A DNA stretch of 64,000 nucleotides from CAWBJP01 sp044867425 (GCA_044867425.1 JBIOUX010000027.1:33899-97898), one strand, 5' to 3'; counted from the stretch's first letter, positions 1 to 9,263 are shown. A program made the numbers and translations. Notes: a model not told the origin generated them from the letters alone.

Positions 1-490
1 GGCGCAGCATGAAGTAGATGCCGCCGAAGAACAGCATCACGTGGCCCACGAGGATGATCTGGTCGTAGCTCACCGAGTAGGAAGCGCCGGGGATCTGGAG
101 CTGCCTGTTGGCCACCGGGGAGATGAACGCCTGGCCCCAGGTGCTGCCCCAACGTCTGGGGATGAACACGAAGCCCTGGAGCACCAGGAAGAGCCCGAGC
201 GTGGCCACGGTGGCCAGCGCCGGGCTGTGCAGGCGCCGGACGACGAGGAACTCGAAGGCCAGCCCGATGATGATGGCGACGAGCACACCCAGGCCCAGGG
301 CGGGGAAGTACGGCCAGCCCTGGAGGGTGTTCAGGTCCCAGGCGATGAACCCGGCGAAGACGCCCACGCCGCCGTGGGCGATGTTGAGCACCCCGGTCGT
401 CCGGTACAGCAGAACGATCCCCATGGCGATGAGGGCATAGAGGCTGCCGTAGACGATGCCGATGATCAGGGTCTGGAGCAGCTTCTCCAT
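1..490 (-). CDS. livH: LivH-type branched-chain amino-acid ABC permease (partial, 3' end outside window)
   Basis: The frame opens with ATG at 490 and runs off the left edge, giving the first ~163 residues of an inner-membrane permease. The N-terminus MEKLLQTLIIGIVYGSLYAL followed by YRTTGVLNIAHGG is the typical LivH start, where the first helices precede the conserved N-(I/F)-A-H-G segment. At least four hydrophobic helices are visible. It lies 89 bases downstream of the lipoprotein binding protein at 580-2109 on the same strand, so the two probably form one uptake system whose second permease and ATPases lie beyond the window. Substrate is inferred only from family: branched-chain amino acids, amides or other small carboxylates. 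Confidence 0.9.
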   Translation of the reverse strand, partial: MEKLLQTLIIGIVYGSLYALIAMGIVLLYRTTGVLNIAHGGVGVFAGFIAWDLNTLQGWPYFPALGLGVLVAIIIGLAFEFLVVRRLHSPALATVATLGLFLVLQGFVFIPRRWGSTWGQAFISPVANRQLQIPGASYSVSYDQIILVGHVMLFFGGIYFMLR

Positions 491-579
491 GTTTCCCCCC
501 GCCGGGTCCCTGCGCCCGGCTCCTCCGGAGGGTGGGGCCCCTGCCCCACCCCCGTCCGTGTCTCCTGCAGGCCGTCGGG

Positions 580-2109
580 TCAGTCGGATTCGGCGTACTC
601 ATCGACCAGCGGGCCGGCGAGGTACTTGTATTCGAACTTGTCGCCGGAACGCTGGATCTGGGCCAGGTAGATGGTCTTGTTGGCGCGGTGCTTGCCCGGG
701 CTCCAGGACAGGACCGGACCGAGGGTGCTGTCGTAGTTGGACAGGTGGTCCATGTGGTCCTTGACGCCCTGGCGGGTCACGTTCAGGCCGAGGGCCTTGA
801 GGGTCTGGCCGAAGATGTTGGCGCCCACGTAGCCGGCCTTGGTCCAGGTCGAGTGGTCGATCTTCGGGTAGTACTTCTCGACCAGGGCCTTGTAGGTCTG
901 CACCCCGGGCGTGTCGGTGTCGGTCGTCACCCAGTGGGTGGCGGCGATGGTGCCCTCGGCGTGGGGCCCGGTGAAGTTGGGCGTCACCCCGAAGTACAGG
1001 CCGGCGGCGCCGGAGAAGGCGTTCTTGGGCTTGTAGTTCTGGGCCGCCGCCTCCCGGACCATGCGGGCGAAGATGCCCGGGTCGAGGTAGGTGGAGATGG
1101 TGTCGATCTCCGACGTCCGGGCCTGGGCGATGAAGGTGGTGGTGCCCGGGTCGTCGAAGGTGGCCGGCTGGGAGAAGACGACCTGGCCGCCGAACCTCTT
1201 GATCACCTGGTCGTAGGCCTTCACGAATGCCTGGCCCGTCGGGTTGTTGATGTAGAGGATGGCCACCCGCTTGGCCCCCTGCTTCTCGGCCTGGTACTTG
1301 GCCAGCATGTGGGCCTCGGTCACCGCCGAGGCCGACACCGGGAAGGTCCACTGACCCTTGTACTGGGGCTCGCCCCAGCCGTCGGCGCCCACGTGGGGGA
1401 CCTTCTTCTCGTCCAGGTACGGGGTGAGCGGGTCGGAGGTGTTGACCGACATGATGCAGCAGATGGCGAACACCTTCTGGCGCTCGACCAGGTCGCGGGC
1501 CGCGTTCATGCCCTTGGTGCCGTCCCAGGCGTCGTCCCGCACCAGGACGTCGAGCTTGCGGCCGTTGATGCCGCCGGCGTCGTTGATCGACTGGAGCACG
1601 GCCCGGCCGGCGTAGGAGAGGTCATCGCCGAAGGAGCCCACCGGCCCCGAGTAGATCCCGATGTGGCCCACCTTGATGGAGGTGGCGGTGACTCCCTCGT
1701 CGGTGGCGCCGCCGATGGCCGCCCCCTGCTTGGGCGCCGCCGGAGCTGGAGTGGACTGGCCGGGTGCCGGCGAGGCGGGAGTGGCCGCGCCGCTGCCGGT
1801 CTGGCCCGCCTTGGGCGCGGCCGTCTGCGTGGCCGCCGGGGCGGCGCCGGAGGCGGCGGCGGGAGCGTTGGTCGCCGCTCCGCCCGACGCCGCCGAACCC
1901 GGAGCGACGGAGGCCTCACCGGGCGTGGCCGCCTCGGGAGCCGCCGACCCGTAGTCGGTGGCGCCGGCGGTGTCGCCGGCGACCGGTGCGGCCTGATTCT
2001 GCTCCTGGCTCTGAACTTCCAGGGCCTCGCGCTGCGCCGCGCTGCCGCCGCACGCGGCGGCACTGAGCAGCCCTAGCACGAGTAGGGCTAAGAGACGGCG
2101 AGAACCCAT
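580..2109 (-). CDS. ABC transporter substrate-binding lipoprotein, LivK/periplasmic binding type I
   Basis: A 509-residue exported lipoprotein. ATG at 2109 is chosen because a GGGAGG ribosome site sits 8 bases upstream and the signal peptide MGSRRLLALLVLGLLSAAAC then starts correctly, with the lipid-modified Cys at residue 20. Longer upstream starts would bury the signal peptide. Residues ~30-125 form a low-complexity Ala/Pro/Ser/Gly/Thr linker. The type I binding fold begins at TSIKVGHIGIYSGPVGSFG and continues with typical features such as GGINGRKL and QARTSEIDTI. It is followed by the LivH permease at 1-490 and should capture the substrate outside the membrane. A TATAAA/TTGCCC promoter-like pair lies upstream. 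The substrate cannot be read from sequence. Confidence 0.9.
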   Translation of the reverse strand: MGSRRLLALLVLGLLSAAACGGSAAQREALEVQSQEQNQAAPVAGDTAGATDYGSAAPEAATPGEASVAPGSAASGGAATNAPAAASGAAPAATQTAAPKAGQTGSGAATPASPAPGQSTPAPAAPKQGAAIGGATDEGVTATSIKVGHIGIYSGPVGSFGDDLSYAGRAVLQSINDAGGINGRKLDVLVRDDAWDGTKGMNAARDLVERQKVFAICCIMSVNTSDPLTPYLDEKKVPHVGADGWGEPQYKGQWTFPVSASAVTEAHMLAKYQAEKQGAKRVAILYINNPTGQAFVKAYDQVIKRFGGQVVFSQPATFDDPGTTTFIAQARTSEIDTISTYLDPGIFARMVREAAAQNYKPKNAFSGAAGLYFGVTPNFTGPHAEGTIAATHWVTTDTDTPGVQTYKALVEKYYPKIDHSTWTKAGYVGANIFGQTLKALGLNVTRQGVKDHMDHLSNYDSTLGPVLSWSPGKHRANKTIYLAQIQRSGDKFEYKYLAGPLVDEYAESD

Positions 2110-2482
2110 TCCGTGACCTCCCTTGCTCCCCAGCCTTGGATGACCCTCACGAGCGGCGCGGCGAATGAACACGACTCAGCTCGATTCCCCCCACCCCGAA
2201 ACCCCTGGCTCACTCTCTGTGGCGACGATGAAAGCAGCTGACGAGACCAGCGCCCTGGTGCACAGCACCTGACCATTTATACCGGCCCCGTCAGATAAGG
2301 GGCAAGAAAACCCCTTGACCACTCTTCGTGCACCTTGCCCCCGTTTGTGCGCGTTTGGACCAGGCTTCGACAATACGGAGCCCGGCGCGGGCCGCCATGC
2401 GTAATCGTTACGGGTTTCCCGGACCTCAAGCCCGGACCCGCTCCACCCGATCCTTCATGGGGACGGGCGCGGAGAGGACGGC
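2110..2482. other. 373-base divergent intergenic region
   Basis: It separates the binding-protein gene (minus) from the metallopeptidase (plus). It has lower GC patches than its neighbours, the minus-strand promoter-like pair listed separately, and a short hairpin (AAGGGG, 8-base loop, CCCCTT) just upstream of that -35. Open frames across it have no ribosome site or recognisable product. I found no convincing plus-strand promoter. Confidence 0.5.
2276..2305 (-). promoter_or_regulatory. Putative housekeeping promoter of the binding-protein gene
   Basis: On the minus strand TTGCCC (2300-2305) and TATAAA (2276-2281) are separated by 18 bases, close to the primary sigma consensus. It would give a leader of roughly 160 bases before the ATG at 2109. 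The call rests on pattern match only. Confidence 0.45.
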
Positions 2483-4018
2483 ATGGACATCGGGGTACAC
2501 GGGGGCGGCATCTGGGCACCGCCCGCGCCCGAAACGCGCGTCCCCGTCCCCGCGCACCCGGGCTACGAAGAGTGGCCACCACCGGTCGGGCCGCCGGTGG
2601 GAGCCCGCGGCCGCCGTTCGGGCTGGGGTACGGGGACGATCGCCGTCCTGGCCAGCGTGCTGGCGCTCTGCGGCCTGGTCGTCATCGGGGCCGTCCTGCC
2701 GGAGGAGGACCCGTACCCGTCCCACTGGGATCACCGGGTGGCCGGACTGGTCGCCTTCGTGGCCGACCAGCGGGGTCTGGAGTTCCGTCATCCCGTCGCC
2801 GTCGATTTCCTGCCCGAGGAGACCTTCGTGGCCACGGTCACCACCGACCAGGCCGACCTCTCCGACGCCGACCGCCGGGACATCGAGGAGTACGAGGCGG
2901 CGGCCCGGACGCTGGGTCTGGCCGGCGCCGGCACCAACCTCTTCGCCGCCGAGAACACCCTCTCGGGGGAGGGGATCCTCGCCTTCTACGACTCGGAGGC
3001 GAAGCGGATCACGGTCCGAGGGACGGAGATGACCGTGGGGGTGCGGGTCACGCTCGTCCACGAGCTGGTCCACGTCCTCCAGGATCAGCACTTCGACCTC
3101 ACCCGCACGGGGACGTTCCCCACCGACGCCCAGAACTCAGCCTTCGAAGCCGTGGTCGAGGGCGACGCCGTCAGCATCGAGAACATCTACTACTGGAGCC
3201 TCCCGGAGGAGGAGCGGGCCGCCTACGACGCCGAGCAGGCGGGCCTGGTGGAGGACATGGAGGCGGGCACGGCGCACGTCCCCGGGTGGATGGCCGCCTC
3301 CGCCCAGGCCCCCTACGTGCTCGGGGAGCCGTTCGTGACCGCCCTGGTGGCAGCCCGGGGCCCCGAGGCGGTCGACGATGCCCTCCGGAATCCGCCGGCC
3401 AGCGAGGAGCAGCTCATGGACGTGGCCCGCTACCTGGCCGGCGACGAACCGCTGGAGGTCGAGACCTCGGCCCTCGAGGCGGGAGATCATCGGATCGAGG
3501 AGGCCGATTTCGGCACCCTGTCCTGGCTGTTCATGCTGGCCGAGCGGATCCCGGCCCCCGAGGCCCTGGCCGCCGCCGACGGCTGGGGGGGTGACGCCTA
3601 CGTCGCCTTCGAACGGGATGGGCGGGTGTGCACGCTGAGCACCTTCGTGGGTGACACCGCCGCCGACACGGACGAGATGGCCCAGGCCCTGGACCGCTGG
3701 GCGGCCGCGCCCTCGGCCCAGGCGTCGGTGCGGCGATCAGGTTCGGGCGTCGAGCTCCTGTCGTGTGACCCCGGGGCCAAGGCGTCGTCGCCTTCGGTGG
3801 CCGGTGCCGGCATCGGGGCCGAAGCGGCCATGGCCCTGCTCATCACCCGGGCCAACGCCTTCGCCGGAGCGCTCGACGGCGGGGCGGGACAGGCCGAGGC
3901 GGCGTGCGTGGCCGGCGGGATGTTGACCGAGTTCACGGCCGCCGAGCTGGCCGCCCGGGACATCCCGGCCGACTTCGAGGCCCGGCGGGGCCGGGTCGAG
4001 GAGCGCTGCTCGAGCTGA
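2483..4018 (+). CDS. Membrane-anchored zinc metallopeptidase with HExxH motif
   Basis: A 511-residue protein starting at the ATG preceded by GGAGAGG. The Pro-rich N-terminus (1-50) is followed by one transmembrane helix (about 51-72) and a large presumed extracytoplasmic domain. HELVH at residues 193-197 is a classical zinc-peptidase motif and is followed by LQDQHFDL. The downstream segment EAVVEGDAVS is a plausible third zinc ligand region (Glu in EGD). Similar HELxHxLQDQHFDL proteins are common in actinobacteria but poorly characterised. It stands alone: it is divergent from the ABC genes, and its 3' end is 12 bases from the convergent glnD. Substrate unknown. The peptidase assignment rests on the motif and its context. 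Confidence 0.75.
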   Translation: MDIGVHGGGIWAPPAPETRVPVPAHPGYEEWPPPVGPPVGARGRRSGWGTGTIAVLASVLALCGLVVIGAVLPEEDPYPSHWDHRVAGLVAFVADQRGLEFRHPVAVDFLPEETFVATVTTDQADLSDADRRDIEEYEAAARTLGLAGAGTNLFAAENTLSGEGILAFYDSEAKRITVRGTEMTVGVRVTLVHELVHVLQDQHFDLTRTGTFPTDAQNSAFEAVVEGDAVSIENIYYWSLPEEERAAYDAEQAGLVEDMEAGTAHVPGWMAASAQAPYVLGEPFVTALVAARGPEAVDDALRNPPASEEQLMDVARYLAGDEPLEVETSALEAGDHRIEEADFGTLSWLFMLAERIPAPEALAAADGWGGDAYVAFERDGRVCTLSTFVGDTAADTDEMAQALDRWAAAPSAQASVRRSGSGVELLSCDPGAKASSPSVAGAGIGAEAAMALLITRANAFAGALDGGAGQAEAACVAGGMLTEFTAAELAARDIPADFEARRGRVEERCSS

Positions 4019-4030
4019 GCGGCGCCGCCT

Positions 4031-6406
4031 CTAGCCGAGGTGGGCGGCCACCGCCCGGCTGACCTCGGCCAGGTGCTCGCTGTCGGTCAGCTTGGCGCCG
4101 CCGGAGTTGACGACGTAGAAGGCGTCGACGACCTCGTGGCCCAGGGTGGAGACCTTGGCCAGGCGCACGTCGAGGTTGAGCTCGGCCAGGGCCCGGGTGA
4201 TCCGGTAGAGCGTCCCGATGCGGTCGGGGGCCCGGACCTCCACCACGGTGGCCACCTCCGAGGCGTGGTTGTCGATCGTCACCTCCACCCGGGCCGGGGC
4301 CGCGGCCGGCGGGCGGGGGGCGGTGGCGTAGTCCCGGGCCTTCTCGGCCAGGCGGGCCTCCAATGACAGCCGCCCGGCGAGGACCCGGCGCAGGTCGGAT
4401 TCCAGCGCCGCCCAGTCGGGGGCCGTGCCGTACAGGCTCTGGACCCGGAAGCGCTCGGCGGCCAGCCCGTCATCAGGCGACCAGGCGCGGGCGGAGACCA
4501 CGTCGAGGCCGTGGAGGGCGAGAGTGCCCGCCACCTTGGAGAAGAGACCGGGGCGGTCGAGCGCCACGAGGTGGAGCACAGGCCCGTCGACCTCGAGGAC
4601 GAGCTCCTCACCGCCCCGCACCCGGCTGACGAGCTCGTCGGTCTCGTCCGGCAGCGGCTCGACGGCAGGCCGGGCCCCGTGCCCGGCCAGGACGGGGGCG
4701 GTGCGGTCCACCAGCTCCCGCACCAGACCCGCCTTCCACGGCCCCCAGGCGGCGGGACCGGTGGCGATGGAGTCGGCCTCGGTCAGGGCGGCCAGGAGCT
4801 GGAGCCGGTCGGGGTCGCCCACCAGGCGGGCCACGGCAGCAACCGTGGCCTCGTCCGAGAGGTCCCGGCGGGTGGCCACATCGGGGAGGAGCAGGTGGTG
4901 GCGGACCATGTCGACGAGGACGTCGACGTCCTCGGGGACGAAGCCCATCCGGGGCGCGATCCGGCCCACCACCTCCACTCCGGCGCCGGTGTGATCGCCG
5001 GGGAAGCCCTTGCCGATGTCGTGCAGGAAGGTGCCCACCAGCAACAGGTCGGGACGGCGGACCCGGCCGGCCAGGTGGGCGGCACCGGCCGCCGCCTCGC
5101 ACAGGTGCCGGTCGACGGTGAAACGGTGGTAGGCGTTGCGCTGGGGGTGGCAGCGCACCGCTTCCCACTCCGGCAGGATCCGGGACATGAGGCCCCGCTG
5201 GTCGAGGGCCTCGATCACCCCCACGGCGGCGGGACCGGCCCCGAGGAGCCGCACCAGGGCATGGCGGGCCTCCTCCGGCCACGGGTCGCCGGGCCCGGCC
5301 CCGTCCCGGGCCAGGCGATCGAGGGTGGAGCGGGCCAGCCGGGTGCCGGCCTGGGCGGCGGCGGCCGCCGCCCGCAGCACCAGGGTGGGGTCGGAGGCGG
5401 GGTCGGCGTCGGCGGTGAGCGACACCAGGCCGTCCCGCAGGACCAGGCCCCCGCCCAGGGGCCGGTCGGCGGGAGCGGTTCGTCCGGTGGGCCCTCGCAG
5501 CGACGAGGCGATCCGGTCCCAGGTCTCATCACTGGTCCAGGCGATGGTCCGGGCGGCGGCGGCCACCGCGGCCATGAGGGCGTCGGCGTCGCCGAAATGG
5601 AGGTCGGCGGCCACACCGTCCTGCTCCTGGAGCAGGAGGCGGTCGGAGGCCTTGCCCGTGCGGCGGTGGAGCGCCACGCGCACGCCCAGGAGCACCTGGT
5701 AGGCGCTGGCCAGCGCCTCGTCGTCACCTTCGAGGAGGATCCGCCGGGCCGCCTCGGCCCAGCGCTGGGCGTGGACGTCGCGCAAGCCGCCCCGTCCCTC
5801 CTTCAGGTTGGGCTCGAGCAGGAACGCCACCTCGCCGTAGCGGTCGTGGCGGTCGGCCACCCCCTTGCCCACCTCGGCCAGCCAGCGCCCCGACCGGGAT
5901 TGCCAATGGCCGAGCGCCCGGGCCGCGAGATCGGTGGCCATGTCCCTGTCGCCGGCCACGACGCGGGCGTCGAGGAGGGAAGTGGCGGTGTCGAGGTCGG
6001 AGGCGGCCAGGGCCAGCGCCTCCTTCAAGGTGCGTACCCCGTGGCCCAGCTTGAGGCCGGCGTCCCACAGCGGGTACCAGATGCGTTCGGCCAGGCGGGC
6101 GATGTCGCGCCGGCCGGAGTGGAGGAGGAGGACGTCCAGGTCGCTGGCCGGAGCCAGCTCGGCCCGCCCGTAGCCGCCGACGGCCACTAGGGCGACGCCC
6201 TCGGTGTCCCCGCCCAGCGCCCCGTCGAGCAGCCCGGTCAGCCAGGTGTCGGCCCGGGCCGCGTAGGACCGGCAGAAGTCGATCCCGCCCAGTCCCGCAT
6301 CGGCCAGGAGGGCGTCCCGCTCGGCCCGGATGGTGCGTCCCGCCAGTGGGTTGGCGGCGGGACGGGCCTCCGGTGCCGCCTCACGCCGGCCCCGACGTCC
6401 GAGCAC
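4031..6406 (-). CDS. glnD: Bifunctional [protein-PII] nucleotidylyltransferase/removing enzyme GlnD
   Basis: GlnD modifies and demodifies the PII signal protein according to glutamine status. The 791-residue frame shows GGYGRAEL (77-84) with DLD (89-91) of the nucleotidyltransferase domain. It then shows an HD phosphohydrolase domain (TFLHDIGKGFPGDH) and two C-terminal ACT domains (ALDRPGLFSKVAGTLA and APDRIGTLYRITRALA) that sense glutamine. The start is taken as GTG at 6406, which overlaps the glnK stop by one base. The upstream ATG would begin inside glnK. In other actinobacteria this enzyme adenylylates rather than uridylylates PII; which reaction applies here cannot be told. Last gene of amt-glnK-glnD. 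Confidence 0.95.
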   Translation of the reverse strand: MLGRRGRREAAPEARPAANPLAGRTIRAERDALLADAGLGGIDFCRSYAARADTWLTGLLDGALGGDTEGVALVAVGGYGRAELAPASDLDVLLLHSGRRDIARLAERIWYPLWDAGLKLGHGVRTLKEALALAASDLDTATSLLDARVVAGDRDMATDLAARALGHWQSRSGRWLAEVGKGVADRHDRYGEVAFLLEPNLKEGRGGLRDVHAQRWAEAARRILLEGDDEALASAYQVLLGVRVALHRRTGKASDRLLLQEQDGVAADLHFGDADALMAAVAAAARTIAWTSDETWDRIASSLRGPTGRTAPADRPLGGGLVLRDGLVSLTADADPASDPTLVLRAAAAAAQAGTRLARSTLDRLARDGAGPGDPWPEEARHALVRLLGAGPAAVGVIEALDQRGLMSRILPEWEAVRCHPQRNAYHRFTVDRHLCEAAAGAAHLAGRVRRPDLLLVGTFLHDIGKGFPGDHTGAGVEVVGRIAPRMGFVPEDVDVLVDMVRHHLLLPDVATRRDLSDEATVAAVARLVGDPDRLQLLAALTEADSIATGPAAWGPWKAGLVRELVDRTAPVLAGHGARPAVEPLPDETDELVSRVRGGEELVLEVDGPVLHLVALDRPGLFSKVAGTLALHGLDVVSARAWSPDDGLAAERFRVQSLYGTAPDWAALESDLRRVLAGRLSLEARLAEKARDYATAPRPPAAAPARVEVTIDNHASEVATVVEVRAPDRIGTLYRITRALAELNLDVRLAKVSTLGHEVVDAFYVVNSGGAKLTDSEHLAEVSRAVAAHLG

Positions 6407-6744
6407 TACAAGGCGTCTCGGCCCATCTCGCCGGTGCGGATCCGCACCACGCTCTCCACCGTTGTCACCCACACCTTGCCGTCGCCGATCTTGTCGGTAC
6501 GGGCCGAGGAGACGATGGCGCCGGCCACCCGGTCGGCGTCACCGTCGTCGACGAGGACTTCGACGCGGACCTTGGGCACGAAGTCGACCGTGTACTCGGT
6601 GCCCCGGTAGACCTCGGTGTGGCCCCGCTGGCGCCCGAACCCCTGTGCCTCGGAGACGGTCATGCCCTGGACGGCGAGGCCTCGCAGCACCTCCTTCACG
6701 TCGTCGAGCTTGAAGGGCTTGATGATGGCGGTGACGAGCTTCAA
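6406..6744 (-). CDS. glnK: Nitrogen regulatory protein PII (GlnK)
   Basis: A full-length 112-residue PII protein. The T-loop GHTEVYRGTEYTVDFVPK carries Tyr51, the residue modified by GlnD. The C-terminal VRIRTGEMGRDAL is the usual PII end. The start is TTG (6744-6742), supported by GGGGAGG five bases upstream. It overlaps the amt stop in a TTGA tetranucleotide, so translation is coupled. PII binds 2-oxoglutarate and ATP/ADP and plugs the ammonium channel encoded just upstream. GlnD, encoded next, modifies it. The gene order is the standard actinobacterial one. Confidence 0.97.
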   Translation of the reverse strand: MKLVTAIIKPFKLDDVKEVLRGLAVQGMTVSEAQGFGRQRGHTEVYRGTEYTVDFVPKVRVEVLVDDGDADRVAGAIVSSARTDKIGDGKVWVTTVESVVRIRTGEMGRDAL

Positions 6745-8015
6745 CCGATCCTCCCCATGCTCCCGAGCTCACCGTAGGCGTAGGCCGTCTCTGCGTGCTC
6801 ACTGGTGTCCAGCCCCGAGAGCTCCTCGTCGTCGTCGGCCCGCAGGCCGATGGTGGCGGAGATGGCCTTGGCCAGGATGAAGGAGATGACCCCCGACCAG
6901 ACGATGGTGGCGCCTACCGCCACCGCCTGCTTGCCGAGCAGGTCGAAGCCCCCGCCGAAGAACGTTCCGTCGGCGCCCAGGGGGTTGACGTTCAGATCGG
7001 AGAAGAGGCCGAGGAGCAGCGAGCCGACGATGCCGCCCACCAGGTGGACGCCGACGACGTCGAGGGCGTCGTCGTAGCCGAACTTGAACTTGATCTGGCA
7101 GCACAGGAAGCAGATGGCGCCGGCCACGAACCCGATGATGAGCGGTGAGATGCCGCCCACGAACCCGGCGCAGGGCGTGATGGCCACCAGGCCCGCCACG
7201 GCTCCGGAGGCGGCACCGAGTGTGGTGGCGTGGCCGCCCTTGAGGCGTTCCACCACCAGCCAGCCCAGCATGGCCGCGGCCGCCGCGTTGTTGGTGTTGA
7301 GCAGGGCCTGGGCGGCGAGGTTGTTGGCACCCAGGGCGGAGCCGGCATTGAAGCCGAACCACCCGAACCACAGCATGCCCGTCCCCAGCAGGGTGAGGGG
7401 GAGGGAGTGGGGCGGCATGGCCTCACCCGGCCATCCCCTGCGCTTGCCCAGCACGATGACCACCGCCAGGGCGGCGATGCCGGCGTTGATGTGGACCACC
7501 GTGCCGCCGGCGAAGTCGAGGGCGCCGAGGTCGAAGAGCCAGCCGGTGGGGGAGAAGACCCAGTGGGCCACCGGGGAGTAGACCAGGAGCAGCCAGGCGC
7601 CCAGGAAGAGAACCCACGCCTTGAACTTCATCCGGTCGGCGATGGCTCCGGTGATCAGGGCCGGGGTGATGATGGCGAACATGAGCTGGAAGGCCACGAA
7701 CGCCAGCGGCGGGATGGTGAGTCCGAAGTCGCCCACGTAGCCCGGGAGGTTGAAGCCTTCTGCCGGGTTGCCCAAGCCCTTCAGCCCCACGAAGTTGAAG
7801 TCCCCGATGAACTTGGAGCCGCCGCCGAAGGCGAGGCTGAAGGACACCAGGGCCCAGAGCACGCTGACCAGGCCCATGGAGAAGAAGTTCTGCATGAGCA
7901 TGGCGAGCACGTTCTTGGACCGGACCATGCCTCCGTAGAAGAAGGCCAGGCCCGGGGTCATGAACAAGACCAGCGCCGCCGACGCCAGCACCCATGCGGT
8001 GTTGCCGCTGTCCAT
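6741..8015 (-). CDS. amt: Ammonium transporter Amt
   Basis: A 424-residue membrane channel of the Amt/Mep/Rh family that takes up ammonium. ATG at 8015 has GAGGAGG seven bases upstream. The mature start MDSGNTAWVLASAALVLFMT and FFYGGMVRSKNVL are family hallmarks. About eleven hydrophobic helices follow. The pore twin histidines are recognisable in FAGGTVVHINAG and in DVVGVHLVGGIVG. First gene of the coupled operon with glnK and glnD; a GlnR-type box lies about 45 bases upstream of the start codon. Confidence 0.96.
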   Translation of the reverse strand: MDSGNTAWVLASAALVLFMTPGLAFFYGGMVRSKNVLAMLMQNFFSMGLVSVLWALVSFSLAFGGGSKFIGDFNFVGLKGLGNPAEGFNLPGYVGDFGLTIPPLAFVAFQLMFAIITPALITGAIADRMKFKAWVLFLGAWLLLVYSPVAHWVFSPTGWLFDLGALDFAGGTVVHINAGIAALAVVIVLGKRRGWPGEAMPPHSLPLTLLGTGMLWFGWFGFNAGSALGANNLAAQALLNTNNAAAAAMLGWLVVERLKGGHATTLGAASGAVAGLVAITPCAGFVGGISPLIIGFVAGAICFLCCQIKFKFGYDDALDVVGVHLVGGIVGSLLLGLFSDLNVNPLGADGTFFGGGFDLLGKQAVAVGATIVWSGVISFILAKAISATIGLRADDDEELSGLDTSEHAETAYAYGELGSMGRIG

Positions 8016-8060
8016 TCCGCCTCCTCTTCGCCTGCGTCGGCGACAGATTGACGACACGTT

Positions 8061-8087
8061 GTTTCTCCGGCGTCACCTGTTTGTTTC
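8061..8087 (-). promoter_or_regulatory. Candidate GlnR-type nitrogen-control box
   Basis: Read on the minus strand this is GAAAC-6 bases-GTGAC-6 bases-GAAAC, three half sites in perfect 11-base register. It matches the published actinobacterial GlnR consensus gTnAC-n6-GaAAC. It sits directly upstream of amt-glnK-glnD, a standard GlnR target, and also faces the divergent carboxylate-amine ligase. No glnR gene lies in the window. Confidence 0.6.
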
Positions 8088-8126
8088 GGGGAGATGAACT
8101 CGGGCGGTACGGGGGATGATTGGGAC

Positions 8127-9263
8127 ATGCAGATCGGCTTCAACGGTTCGGAACGGTCCAGCCTGGGCGTGGAGGTCGAGCTTCAGATCGTGGACCGGGA
8201 GAGCTGGGGCCTGGCCAGTGGGGCCTCCCGGATCCTGGAGATCGCCGGCGAGGGCCTTCCCGGCGGCCACCCCAAAGCCAAGAACGAGCTCATGGAGTCA
8301 AACCTCGAGCTGGTCACCGGGGTTTGCGAGACGGCGGCCGAAGCCCGAAGCGATCTGGAGGACACCCTGGGGGAGATCGCTTCGGTGGCGGCCGGGTTGG
8401 GTCTGGCCCTGTGCTGCGCCGGTACGCATCCCTTCTCCGACTGGGCCGAGCAGCGCATCACCAGGAACGAGCGCTACGAGCGCCTGGTGGAGCAGATGGC
8501 CTGGCCCGCCCGGCGGCTCAACATCTTCGGCATCCACTGCCACGTCGGCGTGCGCTCGGCGGAGAAGGCCATCGCCATCGCCAACGCCGCTTCGGCCTAC
8601 ATCCCCCACTTCCTGGCCCTGTCCGCCTCCAGCCCGTACTGGATGGGGAAGGACACGGGCCTGGCGTCCATCCGCTCCAAGGTCTTCGAGGCGCTGCCCA
8701 CCGCCGGCCTGCCCCAGCAGATGCGGGACTGGTCCGAGTTCGAGGCGTTCATGACCACGCTCGTCCGGGCGGGCTCGATCAGCTCGATCCGGGAGGTGTG
8801 GTGGGATATCCGACCCCACCCGAGCTTCGGCACGGTGGAGCTGCGGATCTGCGACGGCATCCCCACCATGTCCGAGATCGTCACCGTGGGCGCCCTGTCC
8901 CAGTGCCTGGTGGAGTGGCTCGACACCCTCGACGAGCGGGGCTACACGCTGCCCTGCCCCCGGGCCTGGGTGGTGCGGGAGAACAAGTGGCGGGCGGCCC
9001 GCTACGGGATCGACGCCGAGATCATCCTGGACGAGTCGGGAAAGGTGGCGCCCCTGCGGGTCGCCCTGACCGACCGGGTGGAGGAGCTGGCGCCGGTGGC
9101 CAAGCGGCTCAAGTGCGCCGACGAGCTGGCCGGGGCGGGCCGCATCCTCGACCACGGACCGAGCTACCTGCGCCAGCGGCGCATGGTGGCCGAGGGGGCG
9201 TCGCTGGCGGACGTCGTGGCCGGCCTGGTCGAGGAGTTGCGGACCGACCGCCCCGGCGCTTGA
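8127..9263 (+). CDS. Carboxylate-amine ligase, glutamate-cysteine ligase type 2 (YbdK-like) family
   Basis: About 378 residues of the GCS2 ATP-grasp-like fold. Recognisable segments are GVEVELQIVD near the start, HCHVGV, and DIRPHPSFGTVELRICDG in the core. Enzymes of this family form an amide bond between a carboxylate (often glutamate) and an amine or cysteine. In actinobacteria some members make gamma-glutamylcysteine-like bonds, but the substrate varies. ATG 8127 is preferred because GGGGGA lies ten bases upstream. An in-frame ATG at 8094 has its purine tract directly against the codon. Divergent from amt, sharing the intergenic GlnR-type box, so a nitrogen-related role is possible. Confidence 0.85.
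   Translation: MQIGFNGSERSSLGVEVELQIVDRESWGLASGASRILEIAGEGLPGGHPKAKNELMESNLELVTGVCETAAEARSDLEDTLGEIASVAAGLGLALCCAGTHPFSDWAEQRITRNERYERLVEQMAWPARRLNIFGIHCHVGVRSAEKAIAIANAASAYIPHFLALSASSPYWMGKDTGLASIRSKVFEALPTAGLPQQMRDWSEFEAFMTTLVRAGSISSIREVWWDIRPHPSFGTVELRICDGIPTMSEIVTVGALSQCLVEWLDTLDERGYTLPCPRAWVVRENKWRAARYGIDAEIILDESGKVAPLRVALTDRVEELAPVAKRLKCADELAGAGRILDHGPSYLRQRRMVAEGASLADVVAGLVEELRTDRPGA

Noticed and set aside
4511..6190. Plus-strand open frame of 559 codons opposite glnD
   Set aside because: glnD has all its domains in the other strand; the plus frame is His/Gly/Gln-rich noise.
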